A DNA stretch of 64,000 nucleotides from Voacanga thouarsii (taxonomy: Eukaryota; Streptophyta; Magnoliopsida; Gentianales; Apocynaceae): assembly GCA_026120185.1 (NCBI GenBank), contig JANUWF010003378.1:1-64000 (forward strand), written 5' to 3'. Below are positions 1 through 11,799 of the stretch, piece after piece. The position numbers were made by a program, and so were the translations under genes. The notes under the pieces were generated by a model that had not been told where the DNA came from, made no database searches, and worked only from the letters and a program-made list of their open reading frames with translations. Every line of letters begins with the position of its first letter. Within the stretch, counting starts at the first letter, position 1.

Positions 1-460
1 GATATTTTCTAGAAAAACTTTATTTTAAAAGACTAAGTGGGAGAGGGATTCCAACGGCCCCACTCGCTTCCATCACGGTCCTCATTAGAGATCGTGGATC
101 ATCTCGTGTCACCCCCGGAGTGAACCCGTATAGGATGGGGATACCACAAGGATCTAGATATAATGGAAGGATGTAATTAATAACCCGGGGCACGTACTAT
201 GATCGGCCAGCCCACGTTGGAGGTTATAGTGCGAGGTATGTCCATAGGAAATAAGAAGAAACAGCCATCCCACGATGGAGTTATTCTCTAGACCATTACC
301 TAGAAGGGAAATTAATTTGTGGTGTGTTAATACACTTAGCTTTTAGGAAACTGTCAATCTTCCCAAGAAGCTATGTCAGTTTTCCTAAGAGCCAAATTAT
401 TTTCGCACAAATTTATTTTGTTTTCACAAACTAAATTCTTTTATTTTTCGATTTTCGTAA
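1..460. other. Region upstream of copia gag, unassigned
   Basis: No coding capacity seen. It lies directly 5' of a decayed copia gag start at 461, so it is probably the LTR end and untranslated leader of that element. I could not find a clear LTR boundary or primer-binding site. A relatively GC-rich stretch (about 60-260) contrasts with the AT-rich sequence after 300. Confidence 0.3.
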
Positions 461-1290
461 ATGGTGGGAGGTTCTTTTAGTCTATTGGCCGTTATTCTCA
501 ATGAGAATAAGTTAACGGGTCCAAACTATGTGGACTGAAAAGAACTTGGACATAATACTCATAGCCGAGGAGTATAAGTATGTCCTTTACGAGACCTTCC
601 CTATTATCTGGGAAGGTTCCACCGCTCGATGAGCGAGAGGCCGAGAAGGCGTGGAAGAAAGTCGAAGAAATGGCACGTTGCTATATGTTAGCTTCCATGT
701 CTAATGTGCTCCAATCAAAACATGAGCACATGGCTTCTGCATATGACATAAGTCAATCATTGGCAACTATGTTTGCAGACAAGAGCCGGCCCGTAAGGCG
801 AGAGACTCTTCGAACTATTGTGAACACTAAGATGGCCGAGGAGCATCGATCCGAAAGCATGTGCTCAAGATGATTGCCGCTTTCGAGGAGGCGAAAATCT
901 TAGGGTCAGTCATTGACCCCGAGAGCCAAGTGGATATTGTTCTCGACCCTATCGGAGCTTACTCAGCCTAAGCTAAACTATAACATGAATAAGTTGAACA
1001 TGAGTTTAATCGAATCGATGAAGGAGCTCCAGATAGCTGAGAAGGTCATGAAGCCGCAATCTAAGGCCATGATTTCTAAGGCTTCTTCTTCAAGAACTGG
1101 GCCTAAACCCAAAAAGTTCAAGAGGAAGAAGGGGAATGCAGCAGCCCAGCCCAAGACCCAGCCCAAGGATAAGCCAAAGGGTAAGTGCTTCAATTATGGG
1201 AAGAAGGGACACTGGAAAAAAGAGTGTCCAGATCTTCAGGCCAAGAAAAACTCCACAGGTAATGTTTTCTATCTAGAGTCCATATCAATG
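461..1290 (+). pseudogene. Ty1/copia gag polyprotein remnant (UBN2-type, zinc knuckle)
   Basis: Gag is the nucleocapsid protein that packages the retrotransposon RNA. The likely start is ATG 461. The reading frame hits a TGA at about 536 where copia gags have Trp, then shifts frame. From 580 the capsid-like part is open (motifs MARCYMLASMSNVL and QSLATMF typical of the UBN2 gag family). A second frameshift lies near 845-960. The part after 984 has a basic linker and a CCHC zinc knuckle, CFNYGKKGHWKKEC, at about 1189-1230, with the second Cys of the knuckle changed to Tyr. It leads directly into the protease region. Recognition as copia gag is firm; the lineage is not resolved. Confidence 0.85.
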
Positions 1291-2430
1291 GTAGGATCAA
1301 CTTCCACTTGGATTATTGATTCAAGAGTCACTGATCATATCTGTAACTTCTTGCAGGGGTTTAGGAAGATAAGAAGACTCAAGAAGGGCGAACATAGCCT
1401 TCGAGTGGGTAATGGAGCACAAGTCCTGGGCCTTTGCAAGTGGGAGAGTTGGATCTAATTTTTTATTGTAATAAGATAGTGGTTTTAAAGGATATTTTAT
1501 ATGTACTCGATTTTCGCCGTAATTTGATTTCAGCTTGCAAAACTTATTAATCAAGGACATTCTCGATCTTTCCATTCCGGTATTTCTATCAAGAGAGATG
1601 GAGAAATTTTATGTACTCGGGCACATGTATGGAAATCTGTTCTTTTTAAACCCTATTAACAACCAATCAAATAACGCCTCAGTCCGAACCTTTAACTAAG
1701 AAGAGAAAGACCAATATCAATGATTCATACATTTGGCATCTAAGGTCTGGGTCATATTAACTCAACCAGGATTCGGAGGCTAATCCATGACGGGCCTTTG
1801 GGCTCATTGAGATTGGAAAGTTGGCCTCAAGGTAGAATCCCGCCTCGATGGGAAAAATGACCAAAAGGTCTTTTACACCAAAGGCGATAGAGCCAAAGAG
1901 GTGTTCGAGTCTTGTTCACACCGATGTGTGTGGTCCATTGTCTACACCAGCCTAGGGAGGTTTTGAGACAGTACTTCATCACGTTCACTGATGATTGTAC
2001 GAGGTATGGTTACATTTACCCGACGAGACGCAAGTCCGACTTTTTGACAAGTTCAAAGAGTTTAAGCGTCAAGTGGAGCGCTTGGACTAGTAAATTAATC
2101 AAAACCTTACGATCGGATCGTGGTGAGAGTACCTCCTAGGTGAATTCAAGGACTACATGGTACATCATGGGATAGTATCCCAGCCTCTCTACGCTCGGAA
2201 CACCCCAAGAGAATGGAGTAGCCGAGAGAAGGAACAGGACATTGATGGAAATGGTCCGAAGCATGATGTCTCATGCTACTCTTCCAAGTGTCCTTTTGGG
2301 GATATGCCCTCGAAACAGCTAGCATATATTCTGAACTTGGTGCCTTCCAAGTCAAGCACTTAGGACTCCCTATGAGACGTGGACCGGGCGTGAGCCCAAG
2401 TCCGAATCATCTCAGATTCTGGGTTGCAAC
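1291..2430 (+). pseudogene. Ty1/copia protease and integrase remnant, 3'-truncated
   Basis: This continues the gag remnant. The protease region contains IIDSRVTDHIC, where active copia proteases have D-S-G, so the catalytic motif is damaged (Gly to Arg). Next come pieces of the GAG-pre-integrase zinc-binding region (about 1735-1800, in several frames). The catalytic integrase core follows at 1912-2139, with FITFTDDCTRYGYIY and a decayed TLRSDRG motif. Fragments up to about 2430 match the end of the core. Reverse transcriptase and RNase H are absent: the element stops where CACTA-type repeats begin. At least six frameshifts or stops make it non-functional. Confidence 0.8.
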
Positions 2431-2436
2431 CGTCGT

Positions 2437-2837
2437 TTTAGCTTGAGGCAATTAAATACGAAGGCTAGTGAGCCGTCGTATTTGTTCACAGTCAAATACG
2501 ACGGTCGAGTAGCCGTTGTATTTGATAGGACCAAATACGATGGTCACTCGGCTGTCGTATTTAACTAACGAGACCGTCGTATTAGGAGACCAAAAGCGAT
2601 GGTTTTTCAAAATCGTTGCAAAAAATGACCACGGAAAGCAAAAGCGACGAGAACAAATACGACGGTTGTAAAATCATCGTATTAGGCTAATATGACGGTT
2701 TTGTAGCCGTTGTTGAGCAAAAACGACGAGATCAAATACGACGGCTGTAAAACCGTCGTTTAGCCGTCGTATTTGTCTAATACGACGGCTGGACCATCAA
2801 ATACGACGGCTAGTATTTGCCTGAATTTTTAGTAGTG
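2437..2837 (-). mobile_element. CACTA (En/Spm-like) transposon terminus 1 with subterminal repeats
   Basis: Read on the - strand the block starts at 2837 with CACTACTAAAAATTCAGGC, a typical CACTA terminal inverted repeat. About 400 bp of short repeats follow in both orientations with the core TACGACGG or CCGTCGTATTTG, more than a dozen copies. Such arrays bind the transposase in CACTA elements. The interior lies to the left, yet the DNA there is the copia remnant, so the rest of the transposon has been lost or lies outside the window. No transposase is seen. Confidence 0.75.
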
Positions 2838-3222
2838 TTTTTTAGTGATATCAACAATAATAATAGTATTTGAATTATTTTTCTTTATATATTTTACTTT
2901 ATACACTACTTAATCAAAGTGATAGATTAAAAAATTAGACATATGTATATATATACCTACATGTTATAATATATATATATTAAACTAAACAAATACTTAT
3001 ATACATTATATACATATACTTATATATTAGAATAAGTATATAACATAACATAATTAACTATATACATTTACTTATGCAATACATTAGGTGTATAACATGA
3101 CATATTTACATATACAAAATTATAATAAAATGCACTAATTGAGACATGTTATTAAAAATATTTCAGTAAATTTGTCAAAATACACCATCACATAAACACA
3201 TAAAGAAAAATTAAAAAAAAAA
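2838..3222. other. AT-rich spacer between two CACTA ends
   Basis: Very AT-rich, with many short TATATA and ATACATATACTTATA-like runs. No coding sequence. It may be interior sequence of the CACTA element that ends at 3529, since that element's interior lies to the left. Confidence 0.3.
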
Positions 3223-3529
3223 GATTAAAACCCTCGCAAATTCGTCGCAATTAGTGACGGATTTGCGATGAATTAGGGTTTTGATATTTTCTATAATTTT
3301 TTTCATTTATTTATTTTTTAATTAAAAATATTGACCGTCGCAAAACCCTCGCAAATTGCGAGAGCTTTGCGACGGACGTTCAAAAATTTTTAAAATATTT
3401 TTTAAAAAAACAATCGATCGTCGCAAAACCCGCGACTTGTTTGAAAATCGTCGCAAATTGGTCGCTATTAGTGACGGTATTGAAGCCGTCGCAAAAAATT
3501 CGTCGCAAATAGCGATTTTTCCTGTAGTG
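3223..3529 (-). mobile_element. CACTA transposon terminus 2 with GCGACGG subterminal repeats
   Basis: On the - strand this starts at 3529 with CACTACAGGAAAAATCGC. An array with the core TTTGCGACG or CCGTCGCAAA follows, in direct and inverted copies. The repeat core and tip differ from those of the terminus at 2837, so this is a separate family. The interior lies to the left again. No partner left end (CACTACAGG on the + strand) was found in the window. Confidence 0.75.
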
Positions 3530-3777
3530 ATCTCTATAGATCTCCATACAAGTGATATATATAAGAGATTACGATTAAGATTATTTCTTTGAAATTCTAA
3601 AGATATATGAAACAGCTTGATTATTTTATGAACTTTGCCGGTAAAATTACCTAAATATAAAGATATAAAATTTTTTTTCTATATGTTGACCTTGAAACAC
3701 ATGCATGATCAATTATATACTTCAAGATGAGACGAAGAAACAATGTTATAATTAAAAGAATTTTAAGTGCTATATCA

Positions 3778-6700
3778 TTAATGGAGATAAGGATAGAGAA
3801 TTGGCAGAAGCTCATGCAGAGATCAATCCTTGAGGTTTTCTAAGAGGCTTAGGGAAAATGCTATTGAAGAGGTAAAACTTCATTTTTATTGAATTTTATT
3901 TACTTATTTATTTTTTGGTTTTTTTAATTAGGCAATGCAAAAGGGTCATGGGTGGATACGGAAGTTTGGCATTGTTGGATGATGACATCCAATTTTTGGA
4001 TAGTTTGTTAAAATTATTCTGTATGGTTGGCTTATTTGCTATTTTTTGAATATTTTTAAAATTATGGTTGCATTTGGTTAGTGGATTTAGGGAAGGAAGG
4101 GAACGGTTTTCAAATTCCCCTTTTGCTAATCTAAAATACAATTACAGTACGATAATGGGTTACTTGAATAAGAATGTTAGGGAAATGATGAGGATATTTA
4201 AAAACTTGATATGCTTGTCCTCTCTTAATGAGGAATTCTTTTCGTTTTTATTTTTATATTCCATCTGAAATTTCTGTTCATATTCTTCATGAGTAAATCA
4301 ATGTTATCATGTCTTGTGGATTTCTGATTCTGTCTGATGGTATTTAATGTTTCTCTTTCTTAGCCTAAAATAGCCAAATGCTTGGGATTATACTAAGGCC
4401 TCGAAAACCATTAGTTTAATTCAAATTAGTCGAAAAGCCTCACACATTGCTTAAATTTTTGATAATTGTGGCTATGTATTTCTTTATGTGGGGCTCTAGT
4501 TGGAGAAATTTTGGGTTGATTATAACATCATGAGTGACGAGTTATTTGGTTGCCATCATTAGATTTAAAGGAACTCATCAAATTTTGGGATGATATTTAT
4601 TAAACACAATTTTTTTATTTTTTTTTGGTGTGGCTGTTTTAATATGTGTGGTCAAGTTGAGCTCTTCAATTTAATTTAATGATGCTAGTTTTGGTTATGG
4701 TTGAGTGTGAGTATAAAAAAGTTGGTATACCAATCTTCACATGAGTACACTTATTCAAGCTAATCTTTATATAGATGGTTACTCTTTTGTGATAACTTGT
4801 TCAATAGAAGCATATTTTAAACACAGAATAAATTCAGAAGAGATTTTGATGATGGGTGAGCTGATCTTCCTTAAATTTGTGATTCAATTAGGTTTTGGTG
4901 CTCCATTATGACTTTTACATGCCCACTTTGATTCACCTCTGTTTCTATCTCTCTGTGAGAATAGAGCATTGAGAAGTGAAAACCAAATGGGGAATCTCAT
5001 TTCTGCTTAATGGGTTGAATATGAAGGTGCTGTTTAATTCATTTACATATGTTCATATTTCAAACTTTGAAAGTGAAGTTTAGCTTTCTTTCAAGTTTTT
5101 TTAGAGGTTAGGTACTATTAAGAGCAGAATTCTGCAAATACGTGGTAACATGCATGTTTGTATAGGAATGCATCATTTCTAAACTTGTTCTATCTAAGCA
5201 TATTACTGAAATATTTTTCTAATTTGTTGGAAAGGTTCTGGACATGGATATGTTTTAGTAGACCAGCACTTGTTATTGGCCTGAAAGTTTATGTGGCTCG
5301 TTTTAATGGCATTGGTCTAGCGAACGAATGTTGCATTACGGTAAAAAACAGAAGTCCTCAAATTACTCCAGTTGAATATGAAGGATGTGAGAAACTAGTA
5401 AAATGTTCTGAACCTTTATAGTAAGGTTTCCCTGCTTGGAAGCATGTGTTGGATGTTTATAGACAATCATAACTCCCTGGTAAATGCTGGTTATGTTTAG
5501 CAACCATGTCAATTTTCTGATAGGCAATGTTAAGTACATCCTATTGTGTATTTGTTCCCTGTCTGAACTTCTTCCATGGAGATGGAGGCTTCTTGACTGC
5601 TAATGCATTTGCTTCTTCCAGGGTTTCCTTTATGTCTTATTTAATTACACATTCTATGTTATATTTTGTAGTAGGTTGAAAATTGACTCAGTTTTGTTTT
5701 GACCTTTTTTGGGTACCGTAGATCTCTGATGAATTGGCAAAGGTGGAAGAGAAGCTCAAGTTAACTGAATCCCTACTCGAAAGCAAAGTACCAATCAAAA
5801 CTTTATTTCTTTAGTTTCTTTCCTTTTAACTAATAACGTAACTATTAAAACCTTGTTCTTTACAGAATCTTGAAATTAAGAAGATCAACGATGAAAAGAA
5901 AGCCTCCCTGGCAGTTCAATTTGCAGCAGAAGCCACTCTTCCTAGGGTTCATGCTGCTTAGAAAGATGATGATATAACCCCAATTGAAGCCATACTTGCT
6001 CCCCTGGAGGCTGAATTGAAGCTTGCTAGGCAGGAGGTTGGCTCTTCTCTTGGGATATCTTTTGTTTCATGATTCTCATAGCTTAAGAAGGTTTTACTTA
6101 TTGATCTGTTACCATTGTTCATTCAGATTGCCAAGCTGCAAGAAGATAACAAAGCACTGGATCGGCTCACTAAATCAAAAGAAGCTGCATTGCTCGAGGC
6201 TGAGGGAACTGTTCAAGTGGCGGCATTGGCAAAAGCATCTATGGTGGATGACCTCCAGAACAAAAACCAACAGTTGATGAAGCAGATAGAAATATGCCAG
6301 GTTCTAATCTCACTTGTGGAAGTGTAAGCATTTATGACAGGAAGAGAACAAAATTTTGGATAAGTTGCACCATCAAAAAGTTGCTGAAGTTGAAAAGCTT
6401 ACTTAAACTGTTAGGGAACTTGAAGAGGCTGTTCTGGCTGGTGGTGGTGCTGCTACTGCTGTACGGGATTACGAGAGAAAAGTTCAAGAGCTGAATGTAA
6501 ATATGTATCATGGTTTGACTTGTCTCGATGTGGCCTCTCACTTGATGGGTCGTTAAACATTATTGACCCTAAATGATCAATACTATTCCATGTTCTCCAG
6601 GAGGAAAGAAAAACTCTTGACCGGGAGCTGGCCAGTACAAAAGTAACAGCAAATCGAGTGGCGACAGTTGTAGCTAATGAATGGAAAGATGCTAATGACA

Positions 6701-7717
6701 AAGTGATGCCTGTAAAACAGTGGAAGGTTCTTGCAGGTATAATGTTTTTTTCTAGTAATTACTTCTGCACAAATTTCCCATACATCTTTGCCTTTCTCTC
6801 TTCCTCTCCCTTTAAGTAATATCTAAAATCTCTTTTTGACAGGGTGAAAATACAGCAACTGCGGGACAAGCTTTGCCATATCTGAGAGAGCTGCAAAATC
6901 TGAAGCATAGCTGAAGGTTATAATTTGGTTTAACTTAAAGAGTAATGATTATGCTTTCAACTCCAACTGTAAGTTGCTCTATCATTGAATTTTCTCATGA
7001 ACTCCAGGAAACATATCAATTGCGTCTAAAAGTTCCAGAAGAAAATATATCTAAGTTAACATCGAATGGTTTTTTCCCCAAAGAGTTCACCATCCTTTCA
7101 GCTGAGATCGTTTGGAAGCAGTTTCTTTGTTGAAACATGCAAAAGTAACATCAAAATTGTTTGATGGTGGTTCACGGTCATTAGATAGGGGCAAAGTTCT
7201 CTTGAATGGAAATGGTCCAAACTTCAAACTCTGTCGATCATGTGATGAAACCAAGGATAGTGAGCCTCAAAGAAACACCTGGAAAGAAAATCAAGATGAA
7301 AAGCCTAGTGATCTACAAACAACAGATACAGAGGACAGAGTTCCGGCCTTCTGTATGATTTACTGCAAAAAGAGGTGATTGCTTTGAGGAAATCCAGTCA
7401 TGAAAAGGATCAGAGCCTTAGAGATGATGCCATAGAGGTTGGTTTCTTTCTCCTTTGATTTCATAATTACCATAAGTGTCACTTCGTTTTTTTTTTAACA
7501 ATTATTTATATCTCTGCTGAAGTTGAAAGTCTTATTCTTATTAGATGTTAGCAAAGAAAGTAGAGATTTTAACCAAGGCAATGGAGGTTGAGGCTATGAG
7601 GATGAGAAGGGAGGTAGCTGCAATGGAGAAGGAGATGGCTACCATGTGTGTGGAGAAAGAGCATGAAAATAAAGCCAAAAGATTTGGGAATTCAAAGGTT
7701 CCATCAAACAGTTCTTA
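3778..7717 (+). pseudogene. MAP70-family microtubule-associated protein pseudogene
   Basis: MAP70 proteins are plant-specific coiled-coil proteins that bind cortical microtubules. The exons run in the family order with intact-looking GT/AG borders: 3778-3871 (RELAEAHAEI, then a frameshift), 5722-5787, 5866-6036 (stop at about 5961), 6127-6300 (DRLTKSKEAALLEAEGTVQ), 6341-6496 (stop, then RELEEAVLAGGGAATAVRDY), 6601-6736 (VANEWKDANDKVMPVKQW), about 6841-6916 (frameshifted), about 7009-7437, and 7545-7717 (AKKVEILTKAMEVEAMRMRR). The N-terminal part of the first coding exon is missing, and the first intron is about 1.85 kb. Retained introns show this is a copied or decayed genomic locus and not a processed retrocopy. 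At least three stops and three frameshifts exclude function. Confidence 0.85.
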
Positions 7718-7739
7718 GTCACTATCCGGAAGGTAAGCC

Positions 7740-8490
7740 TTTCCATTGATAAATTGATTTTTTTTTTCATTTTTGCTTTCATAGTTATCTCATATTCTGA
7801 ACCTACTGAATAAGATTCTAAAACAAAATTTCTATTGTGTTTTATGTTGTTTTGATATAATGATTTGAATTAGTTTACATACTAGTAGTGTTAACTTGTT
7901 TTTGTGGCTTGTTCTATTGCTTACTTTGTCTCAAAAGCGGCACAGATAGTTGGTCCTCGTGATGCAATTATACCATGTCCTCATGACCTACACATGTGTT
8001 ATCTTTTCTTTCTCCTTTGTATCATAAAGTAATATTATCTTATAAATTAAAACACAAAAAGATTATTTTTAGTGTGAGTTAGGTTCCAGAAGGTATCGGT
8101 GGCCATGAGTTATTTGGTCTTAGTTGTTGGGCCAATTGCTATGGATCGCGACAAATGAAACATAGCCCACAAGGCCTGCTCTCGAACCCACAATGTGTAC
8201 TCTTAGAGACTTGCGTTTCTTACTTTGACCCTAGATTTCAGCCAAAAATACTTAGAATTTTCATGACATTAAACACATCGTGATACCCTTTTCTTACGTA
8301 ATTAAATATTTTATTTTATAATAATTTAAAATAAATTTATTTTTGTATAAAATAATTTTTCATAACTAACTACTTTGATTTCCTTAAATTTTCAAATCAT
8401 AAAAAGAATTGACCTTGATTCAGCCTATACTATTAGCATCACCACAGACCACCACATCGCGGGTAATTTTTTCACTTCCACTCTAATAGT
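7740..8490. other. Non-coding stretch after the MAP70 pseudogene
   Basis: AT-rich sequence with no coding similarity that I recognise. It links the end of the MAP70 pseudogene to the carboxypeptidase fragment. Confidence 0.4.
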
Positions 8491-8503
8491 GAACTATGAC
8501 TGA

Positions 8504-8880
8504 ATGGAATCAACCTTGTCATTTCACCCCTTGACTAAAGAAGCCCTCCCCACAAAATCTGGCTGCCTCGCAGTCAACTCCACCACAGGTTCAACACTTT
8601 TTTACGCATGCTATGAAGTTCAAAGGCCTCCTACTTCCCTCTCGCAAACCCCCATTCTCATCTGGCTTGAAGGTGGCCCTGGTTGCTCCTCCATGATTAG
8701 AAACTTCTGCGAGTTTGGCTCTTGGTTTGTTTCCTCTATGTCTGAGTCTCACTTGAGTCTAATCCGAGCTCTTGGAATAGAATCTTTGGCCTTCTTTTTT
8801 TGGATAATCCAATTGGAGTTGGGTTTAGCGTTGCTTCTTCACCTCAAGAGATTACAAGAAATCAACATTATGTGGCAAAG
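8504..8880 (+). pseudogene. Serine carboxypeptidase-like (SCPL) 5' fragment
   Basis: SCPL proteins are secreted or vacuolar alpha/beta-hydrolases (peptidases or acyltransferases). The fragment has PLTKEALPTKSG, then the oxyanion-hole block PILIWLEGGPGCSSM at about 8652-8696, close to the SCPL50-type consensus. After a frameshift near 8785 another frame continues with DNPIGVGFSVASSPQEIT, the next conserved block. The signal peptide and everything past about 125 residues are missing, including the catalytic Ser, Asp and His regions. Assignment to the family is firm; the SCPL50 subgroup is inferred from the motif wording. Confidence 0.75.
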
Positions 8881-8914
8881 CATATCTATATTTGATACCG
8901 TACCATTTAATTAA

Positions 8915-10989
8915 AGACATTAACTATGGCATAGCATATCACTATCTTATTTCAGTTAAATTTTGAAAATAAGTTTTTAAACATTAAGAAAACAAACAAT
9001 TGAGAGAGGTAAAACGAGAAATAAGTCACTCAACTGCCATGGAAGAAAACTCCCTCCCTCACGTGCCTACTCACTACAGCCGGCCCCTCAGTGGTCCTTT
9101 CCACCACCATTGCAGCTGTCGTAATAGTAAAATCAGTGCCGCTACCGCCAGTATCGCTACTGGAATCACCACCTCAGAGGTTTTTGGCCCTTTACTGCTA
9201 GGTGAGTTTCAAGCGTGCTACTGGAATTTGGCAGTGCTGCGGTGAATTAGACCATAATCTCCTAGGTGAGTTTGAAGTATTGTTTTTTGTTTTTCCTTTT
9301 GGGTTATTTTTGAAGATCGAAGATTACTTAACATTTTAATTCAGTTTAGTGGGTTTATTGGCTGCAGAAATATGTATAATTATTGAAGATTATGTTGAAA
9401 GATTTTGTTTTTGCTCACAATGAAGTGAATAATTTGTTCGCCAGGTGAAATTATACCTGCAAAAGGGTTTTTTTTGTGGAAAAATTTTCCAAAATAGTTT
9501 TCCTTTTATATCTATCTTTCCTGCCTAATGAACAAGTGAGAATTTCATTTTGCTCATGATGTTCTCAATAAAGTTTTTCTATCAAGTCTTATTCATGGTA
9601 GGTCAAATTATGTTGGTTACCAGTTGGGCCCCTTATTTGTGTTGTCTGAAGTTGTTCAAAGAGAAATTGACCTTTTTGATATATATCAGAATTTCTTTCA
9701 CCTATTTCATCTTCTGCAACCAGGAATGTGATCGTATCTTATAAACCTAGGTTGAATAATTGCATCATATGAAATAAATAAAATGAGAGTAGTTCTTCTA
9801 TTAAGTTTGCTCCAAAATTTCTATAGAAGTTCTGGTCTAGTGTTCTCAAATTTGCATAGAACAATATTCCCGGTAGTGTTATTTATCAATATCCTTCTAT
9901 TAACCGCAATAGTGAACATTCATTTGTTTGTTCTCATTTCTAAGTGCTGGTTATGGCCTTTGAAATGCTTTAGATGCGAATGTATGATGGAGTTATGATA
10001 CCTTGGGTGTGGTTCAAGTCTGTGAATTTCCATATTTTTTATGTTAGATTGGCTTCTTTAACTGTACTTGAGAAATGAGACTTTGTTACTATAATAGCAG
10101 GCTGAACGCCGTGGGCTATTGTTCTGGTTGCTACATGAATGTGTAAATGTTATGCCCTCCATTCTCCTAGGCTAAATGATTGTTGTTAAGGTCCTCTCTT
10201 GCTGCTACTAAATTGTGGCTTGTTGATTTTTGCTAATATCATGGCACATTAAGTGGTGCAGTCTTCTGCTCTCTGCCAGTGTAAAGAACATTTTAAAATG
10301 CATGATTCATTTTTTCAATAAAAGAAAGATATAACTTTTTTAAAAATTTATTTAAATTCTCTTATTTTATTCTCATTTGAGATCCTGAGGAGTTAAGGCT
10401 TCAAGAATGAGATTTGATTATGATTTTGGAGAAAGTGGTATGGTCAGTTATAGATTCTAATTTAACTTTTTCTCTTTCTTTGGTCAGATCATAGAAAATG
10501 ATACACAGTCTTCTTTAATACTTGAAAGCACATGATAGTCGTTGTTGCCATGGTAAGGCCATTTGTTCTTTTCCATGTAATGGAGCACTGCAAAAAAAAA
10601 AAAACATTTCTTTGTTTGCCAAGCTTTGACATGTATTTTACCTTATTTCTTTGATGTAGCTAATATGAAATGAGTAGTCATAAAGCTAAGTAACTTAGCA
10701 TTGGGAATATTCAGCTGTTTGTAGTAATTGTTAACATTGAATTCTTGGAAACCAATAATAGCTTGATAGCATCATTTTTGTTGAGTCATTAAAACTGTTG
10801 CAAAATCTATTTCAAAAGTAATTATCAAAAGGTGGAAAATCTTTTTACAATATCTAATTTTAGACATGCTGGGTATGTGGTGTCAAAGTGATGGGAATTG
10901 TGGACTTGAGAGGACTTTTGGCATCCTTTTGGAATGTGATCTAATACTTCACTACCAGAACTTGGAGAGTAATACTAAAATTCTATACA
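8915..10989. other. Non-coding stretch with no recognised gene
   Basis: AT-rich sequence. The only notable local composition is a GC-richer piece at 9040-9240, which has an open frame starting at ATG 9039. The encoded Ser/His/Pro-rich peptide matches nothing I know. A 12-A run lies near 10593. The right edge is the Helitron-like terminus at 10990. Confidence 0.35.
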
Positions 10990-11000
10990 CTAGGTTGATG

Positions 11001-11017
11001 CCCGTACGTTGTACGGG
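11001..11017 (-). other. Helitron-type 3' terminal hairpin
   Basis: CCCGTAC-GTT-GTACGGG forms a perfect 7-bp stem with a 3-base loop. On the - strand it is followed by CATCAAC and then CTAG|T (10993-10989), the spacing expected for a Helitron 3' end. Confidence 0.6.
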
Positions 11018-11258
11018 ATAATTTCAATAATTTTTTCTAAATCAAAACATATTTGTTTGACTCCGTTTATAATTATATTAAAATTTTTACCTTAATCATT
11101 ATTTTTTATTTTTAAATATTTGTGGTAACATAGTTTTTTATATTAATCATTTAATTTAAGTTAACTGTCATAATTTAAATGACTTTGCTTAAAGGGAAAT
11201 GCAAAGCAGCTACAATTCTTTCTTTTTTTTTCCCGTGGTTGAGTATTCAATATACTAA

Positions 11259-11770
11259 TCATTCCATTAAAACAACTATACTCAAGTGCTTAGGATCAAC
11301 AGTACAACTGGTTTTTACACCCTCAAATTGAACTTTCTGATGAAGTCTAGGCAGTGGTAGATAGTTGAACACACTTTTTGGCTGGAAATGTTGCTTACAT
11401 TCCTGATTGGTTTGAATTTTTGAACCTTCAGTATCCCAAGGATACTGTTTTGGGATTGTAACTAAATATTTTACATCCAAATCAAGTTGTTTGAAAGAAT
11501 GATTGGGGGCCATCCTTGAAATGCTGCCTCTCTCAGAATCAGGATTATCTCCATTTAGAGCATTCTTTGGTTCTACAATTAGCATCGTAACTCGTACACT
11601 TTATGTCTGCCTGATCATTGAGTGAACCATCTACTTTTGAGATTTTCCTACATTTGTTGCTGCGTATCTTGCTTGAGTTATCTTCTTCAGAAACTTCATT
11701 GACAATGTTATGATCTGTCACCTCTGTGGAGAACATAATCATGCATGATATTGGGTTATTCAAAGTTAGT
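11259..11770 (-). pseudogene. ARR11-like response regulator, C-terminal exon fragment
   Basis: The - strand frame 11585-11259 reads VEPKNALNGDNPDSERG and ends in QPKSVFNYLPLPRLHQKVQF. This resembles the region C-terminal to the DNA-binding domain in ARR11-type plant type-B response regulators, which are cytokinin-signalling transcription factors. The frame upstream (11720-11560, EEDNSSKIRSNKCRKI) is in another phase. It looks exon-like but I cannot place it. The exon lies 3' of the GARP exon at 14.9 kb on the same strand, as expected for one gene. No complete protein is encoded. Confidence 0.55.
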
Positions 11771-11799
11771 GAGAGAGTCAAAACAGACTAAGAAGAGGT

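Noticed and set aside
10949..10989. CACTACCAGAAC on the + strand as a left CACTA tip pairing with 23292
   Set aside because: Only the first six bases and a few others match the tip at 23292, no subterminal repeats follow, and the 3-bp flanks (CTT versus AAT) differ.
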